A stretch of 49,349 nucleotides of DNA, from assembly GCA_021202465.1 (NCBI GenBank), contig JAJQCZ010000028.1, positions 1 to 49,349 on the forward strand, given 5' to 3'. Position 1 is the stretch's first letter; each line of letters opens with the position of its first letter. The notes beneath the pieces were generated by a model. It saw nothing but the letters and a program-made list of their open reading frames with translations. It was not told where the DNA came from and did not search any database. Position numbers and translations under genes: made by a program. Source of the stretch: Lachnospiraceae bacterium. Lineage in GTDB: Bacteria > Bacillota > Clostridia > Lachnospirales > Lachnospiraceae. This document shows positions 33,695 through 43,469 of this stretch, piece after piece.

Positions 33695-34453
33695 TTAGAA
33701 AGCAGTCCAGCCACCGTCTACGGGCAGGATGGCGCCGCTGATATAAGCTGATTCGTCACTGGCAAGGAAAAGCGCAGTCTTCGCAATATCTGAGGCCTCT
33801 CCCTGAACGGGTGCAAGTGCCAGCACACCCTGAATCTTCTGATATCCATTCATATTGGGTCTGCCCATGGCACTGCCGATTTCCGTTTTAATGCCGCCAG
33901 GAGCGATTACATTGCAGCGAATGCCATCTTTCATATACATATAAGCTACATTTTGACTCATGGCGTTTAATGCCGCCTTGGATGCGCAGTAAACAGGACC
34001 GGCTGCCTGATGAGAAGCGCCAATCGACGAAACGTTGATGATACTTCCGCCGTTCCCCTGTTCCAGAAAGACCTGGCAGGCTTTCCGCATGGAAGCCATG
34101 GGACCATATACATTGATGCTCATGACATATTCGTATTTCTCGTCAGATGCTTCGGCGATAGGAGCCATATCATCCATGACCCCGGCATTATTTACCAGGA
34201 TATCAAGTTTCCCGTATTCTTTGACTGCGAGGTCGATCATTGCCTCGTTGTCTACACGTTTGGATACGTCGCCGGCAAAAGCAATTACTTTACCGGAAGC
34301 ATCCTTCAGACTTTCAACAAGAGCATCCAGACGCTCTTTTCTGCGGGCAACTGCAACAACGGATGCACCTGCCTTCACAAATGATTCAACAATGGCTTTG
34401 CCCATACCGGAAGATGCACCTGTGACAACGACAGATTTACCTGACAGATCCAT
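33695..34453 (-). CDS. SDR-family oxidoreductase
   Basis: 252 residues of the classical short-chain dehydrogenase type. TGASSGMG nucleotide-binding loop, NNAG, the catalytic Ser (INVSSIGAS) and YxxxK (YCASK), and the C-terminal GAILPVDGGW are present. AAGGAG precedes the ATG. The Arg pair after strand 2 (ARRKERLD) hints at NADPH use. The substrate cannot be told from the sequence. It is a single-gene unit closed by the terminator at 33638. Confidence 0.88.
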   Translation of the reverse strand: MDLSGKSVVVTGASSGMGKAIVESFVKAGASVVAVARRKERLDALVESLKDASGKVIAFAGDVSKRVDNEAMIDLAVKEYGKLDILVNNAGVMDDMAPIAEASDEKYEYVMSINVYGPMASMRKACQVFLEQGNGGSIINVSSIGASHQAAGPVYCASKAALNAMSQNVAYMYMKDGIRCNVIAPGGIKTEIGSAMGRPNMNGYQKIQGVLALAPVQGEASDIAKTALFLASDESAYISGAILPVDGGWTAF

Positions 34454-34617
34454 AGTTTATTCTCCTTATTAAAGATGTATTATGTGGCATATTGCTGGGC
34501 GTTCGTATTTACCTGAGCCACACTGCATGGATGATATCACAAAAATCCGGGATTGACAATAACTTGTCAATGCGATATTTATGGAGACGGTGCAAAATTA
34601 TATAGTGCTGCGATTTC

Positions 34618-34908
34618 TTATTCCAGTCCATTTCTCCTGAGAAATTCCTGATTCTCTTTGTTGAGTTCCGCATATGCATCCAGCTCTTCCACCGAGATTC
34701 CGCAGTTCGGGCATGTCCACACCCCGTCAGGTTCTCTGGCTGACCCCGGCTTAAAATCCATGTATGTTCCGCAATGATCACAGCGGACAAACAGGGGAAT
34801 TTCATCGTGGTTACACTTCCCGGAACCGGTCTTCCTCATTGTTGTTTCTGTAATCATTTCAGATTTCCCAAGTGTGTCCAGGTATCCGAAGATAAATCCG
34901 TTCTTCAT
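34618..34908 (-). CDS. Small zinc-ribbon protein, function unknown
   Basis: 96 residues behind AGGAGACGC. Two knuckles, CDHCG and CPNCG about 27 residues apart, should form one zinc ribbon (residues ~43-72). The C-terminal helix is Glu-rich. No partner gene is evident; the nearest is the lipoprotein gene transcribed in the same direction 64 bp upstream. Not recognised further. Confidence 0.6.
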   Translation of the reverse strand: MKNGFIFGYLDTLGKSEMITETTMRKTGSGKCNHDEIPLFVRCDHCGTYMDFKPGSAREPDGVWTCPNCGISVEELDAYAELNKENQEFLRRNGLE

Positions 34909-34972
34909 AAAGCGTCTCCTCCATTCTAAATATGGCGATCTTATTCGTTGTTTGATTGTTTGTTGTTAATGG

Positions 34973-36397
34973 TCACTCGATCGTAAAGGCTATGTTGGCC
35001 TCGTCAATTTCCGTATAATCCTCATCCCGGATGGTCAGTGAGAGTTCGACGGACTGAATGTCCGATGGCCCGGAAATTCCGATGTCTTCCAGGTCGTCTC
35101 CCCAAAGAAGAATATCAATCATGACACAGACATCATTTTCAATCGTTGTTGTGTAGTATGAATAGGATGCCATGTAATCGTTGAGGGACAGGGAGTCATA
35201 TACATTGTGGAGAGCCAGAGTCTGACCGGAGGTGTTCTCAGCAATCAGGAGAAGGTGCAAATTGTCACTGTATCTAGATGAATCAGCATAAATGCCCTTG
35301 GAGATGAGACGGAGTCCGTTATCGTTATAGATCTCGGTTCCCTCCATGCTGAAGGTTGCTTCGGTGCCGGAAATGTCTATGGAAAGATAGGCCGGCTCGG
35401 AAACTTCTTCATCGTCTTCGTTTGTGAAGAAAATCTTCAGTGCCACGTTGTCTGCATCTGTAATGCCATAAATCGTCCAATACTCCGGTTCCAGTACTGA
35501 GGACAGGTCAATATTCACGATTGCGGTTTTGCCGGGGTTGATCGTGTCGCTGCTCCATGTTGAATCATAGATACGCAGACCGTTAAGGTCAATGTCTGCC
35601 GTGGATACATTAACCGTTTCCCCGGTGGTGTTTTCGATTTCAAGGAGCAGAATGCTCTCGCCGCCTTTATTATTTATCATGGTCTGAGAGACAATCGCCA
35701 GGCCGTTTTCTTCATAGACAGCATCTGTGGAAAAGTATGACACGGAATAATCATTCCCGGTCTGAGACGCTTCGCTGGCAATTGTGTTGCGGTAATATGT
35801 TCTGCTGTAATCGTAACTGTCGGCAGCAGATGTGAGAATTGCGCAGGGACCGGTGTAAGTGTGGTTGTAATCGTCATCGCTGATGTCAAAACCAATTTCC
35901 AGATCGGCAATTTCTGAAATCCCGTAGGCCATCAGCGAATCGTATGCGATGGAAATGGTGTCGGTGGCTTTTTTCCCGGCGGCGACGTCGCAATTCAGAT
36001 AACCATCCGGGAGCATATACCCGTTGACGGAGTTACAGCTATAGCCTATTGAGTTAGCAATAAAGGACAGATTCCTGTCAGAGTTGTTCTCAATAACCAG
36101 GGCAAGCTCCGCGGAGTAATCATCATAAGTCAGTTCTGTGGCGGTGATTTTGACGTCATATTCATCCACAAGGATGGTTTCTTCAATGGTGGCATTCTGG
36201 TTAAATGTGTAAGAGTTCATTGTATCTTCAGACATGTCGGCTGGCTCGGTCTCGTTTCCTGTATCGCTGGCGGCAGGCTGGGTCTCTGAGGCTGAAGGTT
36301 CAACGGAAGTGCCGCTCGTACCCTCAGTCTGATTTCCGCAGGCTGCAAGAGATGCTGTCAGCAGCAGTGTCAGGAAAAGAGATAAAATCTTTTTCAT
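34973..36397 (-). CDS. Lipoprotein with repeated beta-type domains, function unknown
   Basis: 474 residues started at the ATG behind GGAGGAAACC. A short lipoprotein signal peptide ends in the lipobox LAAC (Cys20), so it is anchored to the outer face of the membrane. A Ser/Thr/Glu-rich linker follows, then about three similar segments with ENxSxxxL-type pieces (VIENNSDRNLSF, EIENTTGETVNV, IAENTSGQTLAL) that look like repeated beta-sandwich domains. No enzyme motif is seen. Such proteins are common in Lachnospiraceae and of unknown role. Confidence 0.75.
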   Translation of the reverse strand: MKKILSLFLTLLLTASLAACGNQTEGTSGTSVEPSASETQPAASDTGNETEPADMSEDTMNSYTFNQNATIEETILVDEYDVKITATELTYDDYSAELALVIENNSDRNLSFIANSIGYSCNSVNGYMLPDGYLNCDVAAGKKATDTISIAYDSLMAYGISEIADLEIGFDISDDDYNHTYTGPCAILTSAADSYDYSRTYYRNTIASEASQTGNDYSVSYFSTDAVYEENGLAIVSQTMINNKGGESILLLEIENTTGETVNVSTADIDLNGLRIYDSTWSSDTINPGKTAIVNIDLSSVLEPEYWTIYGITDADNVALKIFFTNEDDEEVSEPAYLSIDISGTEATFSMEGTEIYNDNGLRLISKGIYADSSRYSDNLHLLLIAENTSGQTLALHNVYDSLSLNDYMASYSYYTTTIENDVCVMIDILLWGDDLEDIGISGPSDIQSVELSLTIRDEDYTEIDEANIAFTIE

Positions 36398-36490
36398 TTG
36401 GGTTTCCTCCTTGTACTTGTGGATGTCATCGTTGGTAATATGGCGACAGTTTACCATAAGTGCTTTTGACATCTGGATTTGTGAAAACAT

Positions 36491-36522
36491 AAAAAAACGA
36501 CACCTGCCGAAGCGGATGTCGT
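36491..36522 (-). terminator. Rho-independent terminator after kinase-STAND gene
   Basis: On the minus strand ACGACA / TGTCGT with further inner pairs, followed by seven T. Confidence 0.82.
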
Positions 36523-36569
36523 TGTCATACAATAAGGCAGACTTAGGGTGTGAACAAGCTGTTCATGGA

Positions 36570-39500
36570 TTACCCCTTATTTGATGTGCCTTCTTCTTTG
36601 GAGAAAACCAGATTTCGTAATTCTGCGGGAACTTTTATATGCACGCCGACAGACTGATATATGCGGTTTTCTGTATCAATCGCTTCAATGATCTGCCTGC
36701 ACAGGTCATGCCGGCCCCATTCATAGCAGACATCCAGACGGCATCGGTACAATTCCATTTTTTCCCGAACATATGGTATCACTGAGGTGTTTTGTTCACA
36801 GTATTGAATCCCGGTCAACAACAGTTCGTCGGAGAGTGAATATTTTTGCCAGAAATACATGATGTTGGCGCTGGGAATGATCAGGTTGTCGATTTCGTCA
36901 AGGTCTGTCGGCGTGATCGACCGGGAGATTTCACCGGCCCTGCCGATATAGTCAAGCGTTTTCTGAAAGGAAGGTGTAATCAGAGTCGCATACCATGCCT
37001 GAACCATATAAAGAATACAGCGCTCTTCCGTAAATGTCTGTGTTTCGGCAAACACAATTCTTTCAGCTTCTGTCAGCAGCTTATCAATTTCTGTTTTTCA
37101 CTTCGGTTCACTGCGGATCAGGATGGCTGCCCGGGCCAGAAGATTTTTCGCCAGCAGAGGTTTGCTGCCGGGAGCATGTGATTTTCTGGCATAATGGATG
37201 GCTTTATTGATGGCATCCATCATTCTCTTTATCAGATGTTTCTCATCCGGCCGAACAGCATCATAGGCGCCGTTCAGAACGTGGTCACAGAAATGGGAGA
37301 GGAGGTCATAGTATAGAGCCCAAACATAGTTATTTCTGAACTTTTTCGCGGCCTGTTCTGCTTCTTTCAGTGCGGCAGAGGCTGTGCCAAATTCTTTTCG
37401 TTCCTGATAAACGGAAAGAATGCAGTCATACAGCTTCATGATGGAAGAGCCGGACAGAATGCGTGGATTATGAATCAGTTCGTTTGCCCGTTCCAGGATA
37501 AAATCCTCGCGGTAACGGGGCATCTGAATCACTGTTCTGTACAGAAGCTCCGTATAAATCGTTTCTTCCAGGAGAACCGGCTCGCGCCTGCAGCTGCCCA
37601 GAATTTCCTCGGATAGCTGCACAAGAACGGAATTATAAAGATCTGCCCTGAGCCCACGGCAGAGATAGCTCATCAGCCTGACGGCATAGGACTTTGCTTT
37701 AGCAGACCATTCCCAGCAATGTATGGTTTCGCGGATGACCGGATGCAGGGAAATGATTTTTCCGCTCAGGATCATCCACCCATCACGAATCAGGACATTG
37801 GCATCGTTTTTGGATTCAAGCGCCAGTGCGGTATGGAGCAACCGGATGTCAATCCCGGAGTTACCTGTCAGAGACATTACTTTCAGTAAATTCTTCTTTT
37901 GCAGCGACAGATGGTCAGCTTCAAAAAGTGATGTGATGATCGAACGCAGGGTTTCCGGGCAAGCGTCGGTATCCTTCTGACAGATCACTTTTTCAGGCGC
38001 AATAGCCGTAAACCCCTGGGAAGCTGTCAGTTCAGAGGCTTCTTGTATGGTCAGATAACTGCTGGCAATCTGCTTTGCGATCAGTTCAAGAACCAGCGTA
38101 TGCCCGTCGATCCGGCGGATGATGTTATCCAGATCAGGGCAATCGTCAGGCTGTAATCTGGCTCCAAGATTGTACTCAAACAGGTTATACAGGTCGGCCT
38201 GCTCTGTCAGGGCCCTGACGGAAATGACAGGGTATGTGTTTCCGGCGGGCTGCTTCCGGCTGATTAGGATTACCTTCCATCCGACGGCGAGCACATCTGA
38301 AAGCTCCCGGCTGATCTCGCCGGAATAGTTATCAATGACCAGAATCGATGTTGTACCGTGGACGATTTTCCGGAAGGCACGAAGCTTTCTGTGATAATAT
38401 TCTTCCGGAGTTTCTTCTCTGAATTTTTCTACGGTATGGATACAGGCGGTACGATCATCGGTCAGTGTTCTTATCAGGCTGCCGGTAAAAGGCAGGTAGA
38501 GTACATTGTCAAAATGTTCGCGCTGTGAAGAGAGAAAGGCGCGGACGAGAGTGCTTTTGCCAATACCGCCCATGCCGGTGACAAAGATACAGGGCGAAGC
38601 GGAGGCGCCGAGCCATTCTGAGAGGATCTGCAGTTCCTTCTGACGCCCCATCGTGACAGGCGGTGCGGCAACCACACTGGATACGATATAAGGCTTTGCC
38701 GGGTCTGCCAGGGACTCAAGGTGGTTCAGTGCTTCGATGACTGGTTCCATATCCGGATAACGATCCAGATAGAAGTTCGCCAGTGCGTTGTGGAAGAATT
38801 CTGTCAGAATGAAGAACAACGGATCGGAGTATTGTTCTCCGGCATATCTGGATTTTGTGAAATCATAGACGGCGTTCGGTTCACAATCAGCTGCGGTGGG
38901 GGCTGAGTCAAACAGCAGGTAAAAAAGCAGGGAGCCTACGCCATATACATCGGTATATCGTCCCCATTTCCTGCATTGGCCCGTTTGCAGTTCAATGGCG
39001 GCAAATCCCCGGGAGAATGACAGTTTGATAGGACCCGGGTCTGCAGAAGAATATGCAGTCCTATTGCCGACAGGAACCAGAGAGTCCAGATCAAAGAGCT
39101 GTACCCGGGTCGTATAGGTGTCCAGAATCAGAACATTATCCGGCTTGATATCCAGATACAGATACCCCTCGTCGTGGATGCGTTTGAGAATCCGCGCGAT
39201 CTGCTTTATCAGAGTCAGACATTCATGTAAGCTCTTCGGATGGCAGGCTGCCAGTGTTTTTTCCGGAGAAAATGCGGATACCAGATAGGTGGTTTCGTTT
39301 CCGGAATAAATGTCGAGTGTTGTTGTAAGTGCATCATATAATCCGTCTGCGTAGAACAGACCATTCCCGAGACGGAAGTCTGATTCAAATTTTTTCTGTG
39401 CGGCATCAAAACGGACTTTGTCATCAGCAGACGCACGTAAACAACCGTTGTCCATTCGTTCTATACGCAGACGGAGCGGATAGCACTCCTTGACGCGTAC

Positions 39501-39659
39501 GTATTTCACATCGCCGGTATTTGTCTCGTAAGAAGCCTCGTAGACGATACATGATCCGCCGCGGCCGATTTCCCGGAGAATAGTATATCGAACGGCACCG
39601 CCCTCCTTATTCTGAAAATATAATTGCGTATTTGCAGCCAGAGCCATTCTGGAATCCAT
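36570..39659 (-). pseudogene. Ser/Thr kinase fused to STAND (NB-ARC-like) ATPase, split by in-frame TGA
   Basis: One frame from the ATG at 39659 (behind AAAGGCGG) to 36570 is broken only by TGA at 37098-37100, so about 853 residues can be made before it and about 175 after. An N-terminal Hanks-type kinase shows GRGGSCIVYE (~32-41), the Lys in VRVKEC, YLDIKPDNVL (~165) in place of HRD, and DLD in place of DFG. An NB-ARC-like P-loop GMGGIGKST lies at ~363, then helical repeats run into the part after the stop, which reads on as a TPR-like region. STAND proteins are signal-sensing switches, some in phage defence. The truncated form may still work. Confidence 0.75.
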
Positions 39660-39746
39660 CCTGCCACCGCCTTTCCGGCTGATTGTATCTCGTATCGTCA
39701 TTTTATATCGCGGAGCGTCTGTATTGGATTTTTTGATGTAATCTGT

Positions 39747-40967
39747 TTATGCCTGATCGTCGCTCTTAAAGGCATACAGATAAAGCATATAATAGCGGAA
39801 CGTGACCAGCGGCTGCCTGTCTTTCACAGCCCACAGAAAGATCCAGTCATAGGGGTTGCCGGGATACAGCTCCGAATAACCTGCTTCGATCAGGTAGCGG
39901 TTGATTTTGTCAATGCATCGCTCTGCCTCTGTTTCCGCCCGCTCCCATAGGGCATTCTGATGCGAGACAACAGCGTTGGCCCAATAGGTGTAGAATTCAA
40001 GCAGAATCATCGTTTTGCGGATTCGCTCATGGGAGACGTGCTTTCCCCGGAGTATCAGTTCGATTCCGTTTCGATCCGGAAATGATTCTGCAGCGAGGGA
40101 AGGCAGGAGCGTATTGTTTTCCAGCAGCGGTTTGATGGTTCGGTTTGCTCCGAGCTGCACCGTCTGCCGTCTGTCCAGACAGAGAATCTGGGCGAGGATT
40201 CTCCATACAGAATCCGCTTTCTTTGTTACGGTGGCGTAAGCATCATCCGGCTCAGAATCAGTGCCGAAATCGACATTGAAGGTTTTATCCAGAAGCAGGC
40301 CTTCTTTATAGGCCAGACCGTCTTCGCAGGATAAAGCGGCCCACAGCTCCTGAATATGCTTTGTGGCGGTCGCATGATTGTAGCCAAATTGCTCAATGTG
40401 ATCGCTGATGAAGGTTACCAGTTCATCCGGGGTCTTCATCCCGTCGATGAATTCGATAATGGTTCCTGTGTAAAGAATCTCCCGGCCCGCCCGGATGCCG
40501 GTCATTTTTGCTTTGGGAATTCGGGAAATGATCTCACGGGCATCCGGCCAGGACAGCCCATTGCGCATGCAGTAGTAGTACACGGCCTCCGGGATCGAAT
40601 GGCAGTCAAAAGCCCGTTCGAAATAAACCCGGCGAAAGAAATCGCGTGTTCCTTCAACGTCCAGATGGAAAGCAAAACAAATCTGGTAGGCAGTGTCGGA
40701 TTTGATTCCTGTATCCTTGAGGAACCATTTCTGTATGTCCCGGGGAAGCGGGATGTCAGCGGCTTTGAACTGATCTTTCAGATAATCAACCTTCTCATCG
40801 ATATCATCTGCATTACCGAAAAAGTTGTGGGTACACAGGAAGGAAGTCAGCGCTTGGCTGAACCCTCTGAAAGTGGAGGCAATTGTCAGCAGTTTTTCTT
40901 CATATTGATCATCATCCGGGGTCAGGACCTCTGACATTCTGGTAAGTGTCTGTGTGTATTGATCCAT
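39747..40967 (-). CDS. Unknown protein, upstream partner of kinase-STAND gene
   Basis: 406 residues started behind AGAGGAAGAGA; the open frame extends 34 codons upstream without a ribosome site. The protein is soluble and mainly helical, rich in aromatic residues (VYYYCMRNGLSWPDA, RYYMLYLYAF), with no motif that I recognise. It lies 87 bp before the kinase-STAND gene on the same strand and is probably co-transcribed, so a joint role is likely, for instance as sensor or effector. Confidence 0.6.
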   Translation of the reverse strand: MDQYTQTLTRMSEVLTPDDDQYEEKLLTIASTFRGFSQALTSFLCTHNFFGNADDIDEKVDYLKDQFKAADIPLPRDIQKWFLKDTGIKSDTAYQICFAFHLDVEGTRDFFRRVYFERAFDCHSIPEAVYYYCMRNGLSWPDAREIISRIPKAKMTGIRAGREILYTGTIIEFIDGMKTPDELVTFISDHIEQFGYNHATATKHIQELWAALSCEDGLAYKEGLLLDKTFNVDFGTDSEPDDAYATVTKKADSVWRILAQILCLDRRQTVQLGANRTIKPLLENNTLLPSLAAESFPDRNGIELILRGKHVSHERIRKTMILLEFYTYWANAVVSHQNALWERAETEAERCIDKINRYLIEAGYSELYPGNPYDWIFLWAVKDRQPLVTFRYYMLYLYAFKSDDQA

Positions 40968-41125
40968 ATATTCTCTTCCTCTGTTTATTTCTTGCTGAAT
41001 CTGAATGTCAACGTTTGAGGAATTTCTGTATTTGTCCTGTATTATACTTGAACGGAACCTGAATTTCAATGATACCAGGGTTGAAAGTCATGAATGGAGC
41101 TCTTGCGGTCTGATGAATGTCCAGG

Positions 41126-41169
41126 AAAGCCCCCTGGATTGTGCGGCCGCACAGTTCAGAGGGCTTTTT
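41126..41169. terminator. Hairpin after XRE gene
   Basis: AAAGCCCCCTG pairs with CAGAGGGCTTT and an inner GTGCGGCCGCAC palindrome adds a second stem; five T follow on the plus strand, three on the minus. Probably terminates the minus-strand XRE gene. Confidence 0.65.
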
Positions 41170-41187
41170 ACAGGCGATGTCAGGATT

Positions 41188-41451
41188 TTAGAGGCTGTCT
41201 GTCTCTATCAGCTCCTGAAGCTGTACACGGGCTTCTGCAAGAAGAGCCATGGCTTCTTCCTGATTCAGCATGAGCATGAGAAATAGCAGTGATTTCGCGG
41301 AAAAGCCGGATTTTCCCCGTTCCAAATCGCTGTAGGAGCGCCAGGAGATATGAAGCTGTTCGGACATCTCTTCCTGCGTCAGCTTACGGTGGCTGCGCAG
41401 AGATTTGGTATAGCCGGAGAAAAAGCTGCGGGCAAACTTTGTGTAACTCAT
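41188..41451 (-). CDS. XRE-type helix-turn-helix regulator
   Basis: 87 residues behind GGGAGGATTTCACT. A helix-turn-helix (LTQEEMSEQLHISWRSYSDLERGKSG, residues ~24-49) is followed by a Leu/Glu-rich helical end for dimerisation. Three perfect palindromes lie just upstream of its start (41478-41559), likely operators. Its target beyond itself could be the corA gene on the other side or the genes to its left. Confidence 0.8.
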   Translation of the reverse strand: MSYTKFARSFFSGYTKSLRSHRKLTQEEMSEQLHISWRSYSDLERGKSGFSAKSLLFLMLMLNQEEAMALLAEARVQLQELIETDSL

Positions 41452-41830
41452 AGTGAAATCCTCCCTGTTTCGACAAAATTTTCGAAAATGATTCTAGTCG
41501 CGTGGGAGGGGAAGTTCTATGAGGAATTCCTCATATGTGATGGTTTTTATGGCCATAAATACATTTGGATTATGAAAATAACAGTAATAGTTTGCCGGGA
41601 TGCCTGCTCCTGAACAATCTGTCTGAGGGACAGTACTCCGATCAGAGCGGCTTTGAAATCTGCATTGCCGCAGCACAAGCCGACAGGAATACAGTGCGGG
41701 ATACCTGGCTCTGAAAGAATTGAATATCAAGAAAACCTCGGGAAACTCTGGTCAAAAATAAGTATTTGCGGTAAAATAAAAAATGCCGGGCGGTATACCG
41801 CCGTGGGAGATTTTACAGGGGGACAGAGTC
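41452..41830. other. Regulatory stretch between XRE and corA with three palindromes
   Basis: No convincing gene in 379 bp. Perfect palindromes: ATTTTCGAAAAT (41478-41489), TATGAGGAATTCCTCATA (41518-41535) and TTTATGGCCATAAA (41546-41559). Nearer corA, TGGTCA (41749-41754), a 17-bp spacer and TAAAAT (41772-41777) form its probable promoter, followed by the 14-nt palindrome GGCGGTATACCGCC (41789-41802) in the leader. Confidence 0.65.
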
Positions 41831-42772
41831 ATGCTGAACATTTATAAAACGGAAAATCAGGTACTGCATGAGCTGGAAGAATTTGAAGACGGAATCTGGA
41901 TTAAGCTGACAGCCCCCACGGAGGAGGAGAGCCAACGGGTTGCCCGGGCATTTAATATTGAGTTTGACGATATTCTGGCTGCGTTGGATGAAGAAGAGAG
42001 CTCGCGCATTGATCTGGAGGACGGCTATACGCTGATTCTGGTAGACATTCCCACCCCGGAGATTCGTCATGACAAGACAGCTTATACGACGATTCCTCTG
42101 GGCATCCTTCTGACACAGGATGTCATTATCACTGTTTGCAATGAGAATACACCTATTCTGAATCATTTTGTGAAACGTCGGGTGAAGGAATTCAGCACGA
42201 AAAAGAAGATGCGCTTTGTGTATCAGATTCTGTATCGTACAGCGCTGCTTTATCAGAGCTATCTGCGGGTCATTGACCGGAAGCGCACCGAGATCGAGGA
42301 GCGGGTCAACGGAGATATTGAGGATGTGGACCTCATTGATCTTCATGAACTGGAGTCGACGCTGGTGTATTTTGCCACTTCTCTGCGGGCCAATGGTATC
42401 GTTCTGGACCGTCTGCAGCGGTACAAGCGCCTGCCTCAGTATCCGGAGGACATGGATCTTCTGGAGGATGACATCGTAGAAAATAAGCAGGCCATCGAGA
42501 TGACCGGGATCTACCGGGACATCATCGATGGCACGAGACAGCTGCTTTCCTCTATTGTAGATAACCGACTGAATAATGTGATGAAATATCTGACGTCCAT
42601 TACTCTGATCATGGCGATTCCAACGGTGATCTCCGGCCTGTACGGGATGAACGTTGCCAGCGAATGGATGCCTCTGGCCAATGCGGCGCATGGCTTTGGT
42701 ATCATCTGTGTCCTGACGCTGGTGATCTGCGCCATCACGATGCTGGTTCTGAGAAAGAAGAAGATGCTGTAG
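41831..42772 (+). CDS. corA: CorA-family magnesium/divalent cation transporter
   Basis: 313 residues, started behind AGGGGGAC. The cytosolic alpha/beta and long helical part ends in two C-terminal membrane segments with the signature YGMNV in the loop after the first, and a Lys-rich end (RKKKML). CorA forms pentameric channels for Mg2+ and sometimes Co2+ or Ni2+. It is a single gene with its own promoter and a palindrome in the leader. Confidence 0.93.
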   Translation: MLNIYKTENQVLHELEEFEDGIWIKLTAPTEEESQRVARAFNIEFDDILAALDEEESSRIDLEDGYTLILVDIPTPEIRHDKTAYTTIPLGILLTQDVIITVCNENTPILNHFVKRRVKEFSTKKKMRFVYQILYRTALLYQSYLRVIDRKRTEIEERVNGDIEDVDLIDLHELESTLVYFATSLRANGIVLDRLQRYKRLPQYPEDMDLLEDDIVENKQAIEMTGIYRDIIDGTRQLLSSIVDNRLNNVMKYLTSITLIMAIPTVISGLYGMNVASEWMPLANAAHGFGIICVLTLVICAITMLVLRKKKML

Positions 42773-42945
42773 AAAAATGGTGCGGCCGGCAGCCACGGTT
42801 TCTGACGGGATTCTCTATGTTTGCTCCAGAACCTGGCTGAACCGGAATGTGATTTCCGGTTCTCCTCCGCGGAACCGACCGACCATGTGATCGTGCTGAT
42901 CACGAACTGCATAAGCAGTCGTTCCTTGCGTGACCACGGAGTATA

Positions 42946-43317
42946 TTATAACACGGTTTTTACCGTCTGAGAAGAGTCTGCATGTGGCTGGGTCGTCTCA
43001 TAGCAGTCAAAAACGGCCAGAAGCATGCGGTACGCCATCTCTTTTTCAGGCACGCTTTTTGTATGGAGAAACTGCAGAATCAGACGATTGATGTTATCAT
43101 CGCGGTCCTCGACGTAATCCTGAAGCAGATAGTCCAGCGTGACATGAAGGCTGTTGGAGATCTTGATCATTTTATCGAGCGTGGCATTCTTTTCGCCGCG
43201 CTCAATTTGTCCGATATAGGCCGGGGAGACTTCAACCGCTGCAGCCAGATCGGCCTGTGTCATATTTAGGCGGCAGCGTTCTTCGCGAATCCTTTTTTCC
43301 AGGTAGGCGTAATTCAT
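42946..43317 (-). CDS. XRE-type helix-turn-helix regulator with C-terminal helical domain
   Basis: 123 residues started behind CGGAGGAATC. The helix-turn-helix spans about residues 9-62 (RLNMTQADLAAAVEVSPAYIG, then IERGEKNATLDKMIKISNSL), and the rest is helical, with no ligand domain. The target is not evident. It is flanked by corA (convergent) and the deacetylase gene. Confidence 0.85.
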   Translation of the reverse strand: MNYAYLEKRIREERCRLNMTQADLAAAVEVSPAYIGQIERGEKNATLDKMIKISNSLHVTLDYLLQDYVEDRDDNINRLILQFLHTKSVPEKEMAYRMLLAVFDCYETTQPHADSSQTVKTVL

Positions 43318-43469
43318 CTTGTGATTCCTCCGTTTTATGAAAGAATGTGTTGGTTTTTGACACAAGATAGCCTAGCAGAGATAGAAAAAAAGAAAACCTT
43401 CCATTAGTATCGGAAATACTTGCTATTTATATGATACCAGGATACCAAAGCCATGAACCGAATGTCAGG

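Noticed and set aside
41494-41730. Minus-strand open frame of 78 codons between XRE and corA
   Set aside because: No ribosome site and no motif; it overlaps the palindromes.
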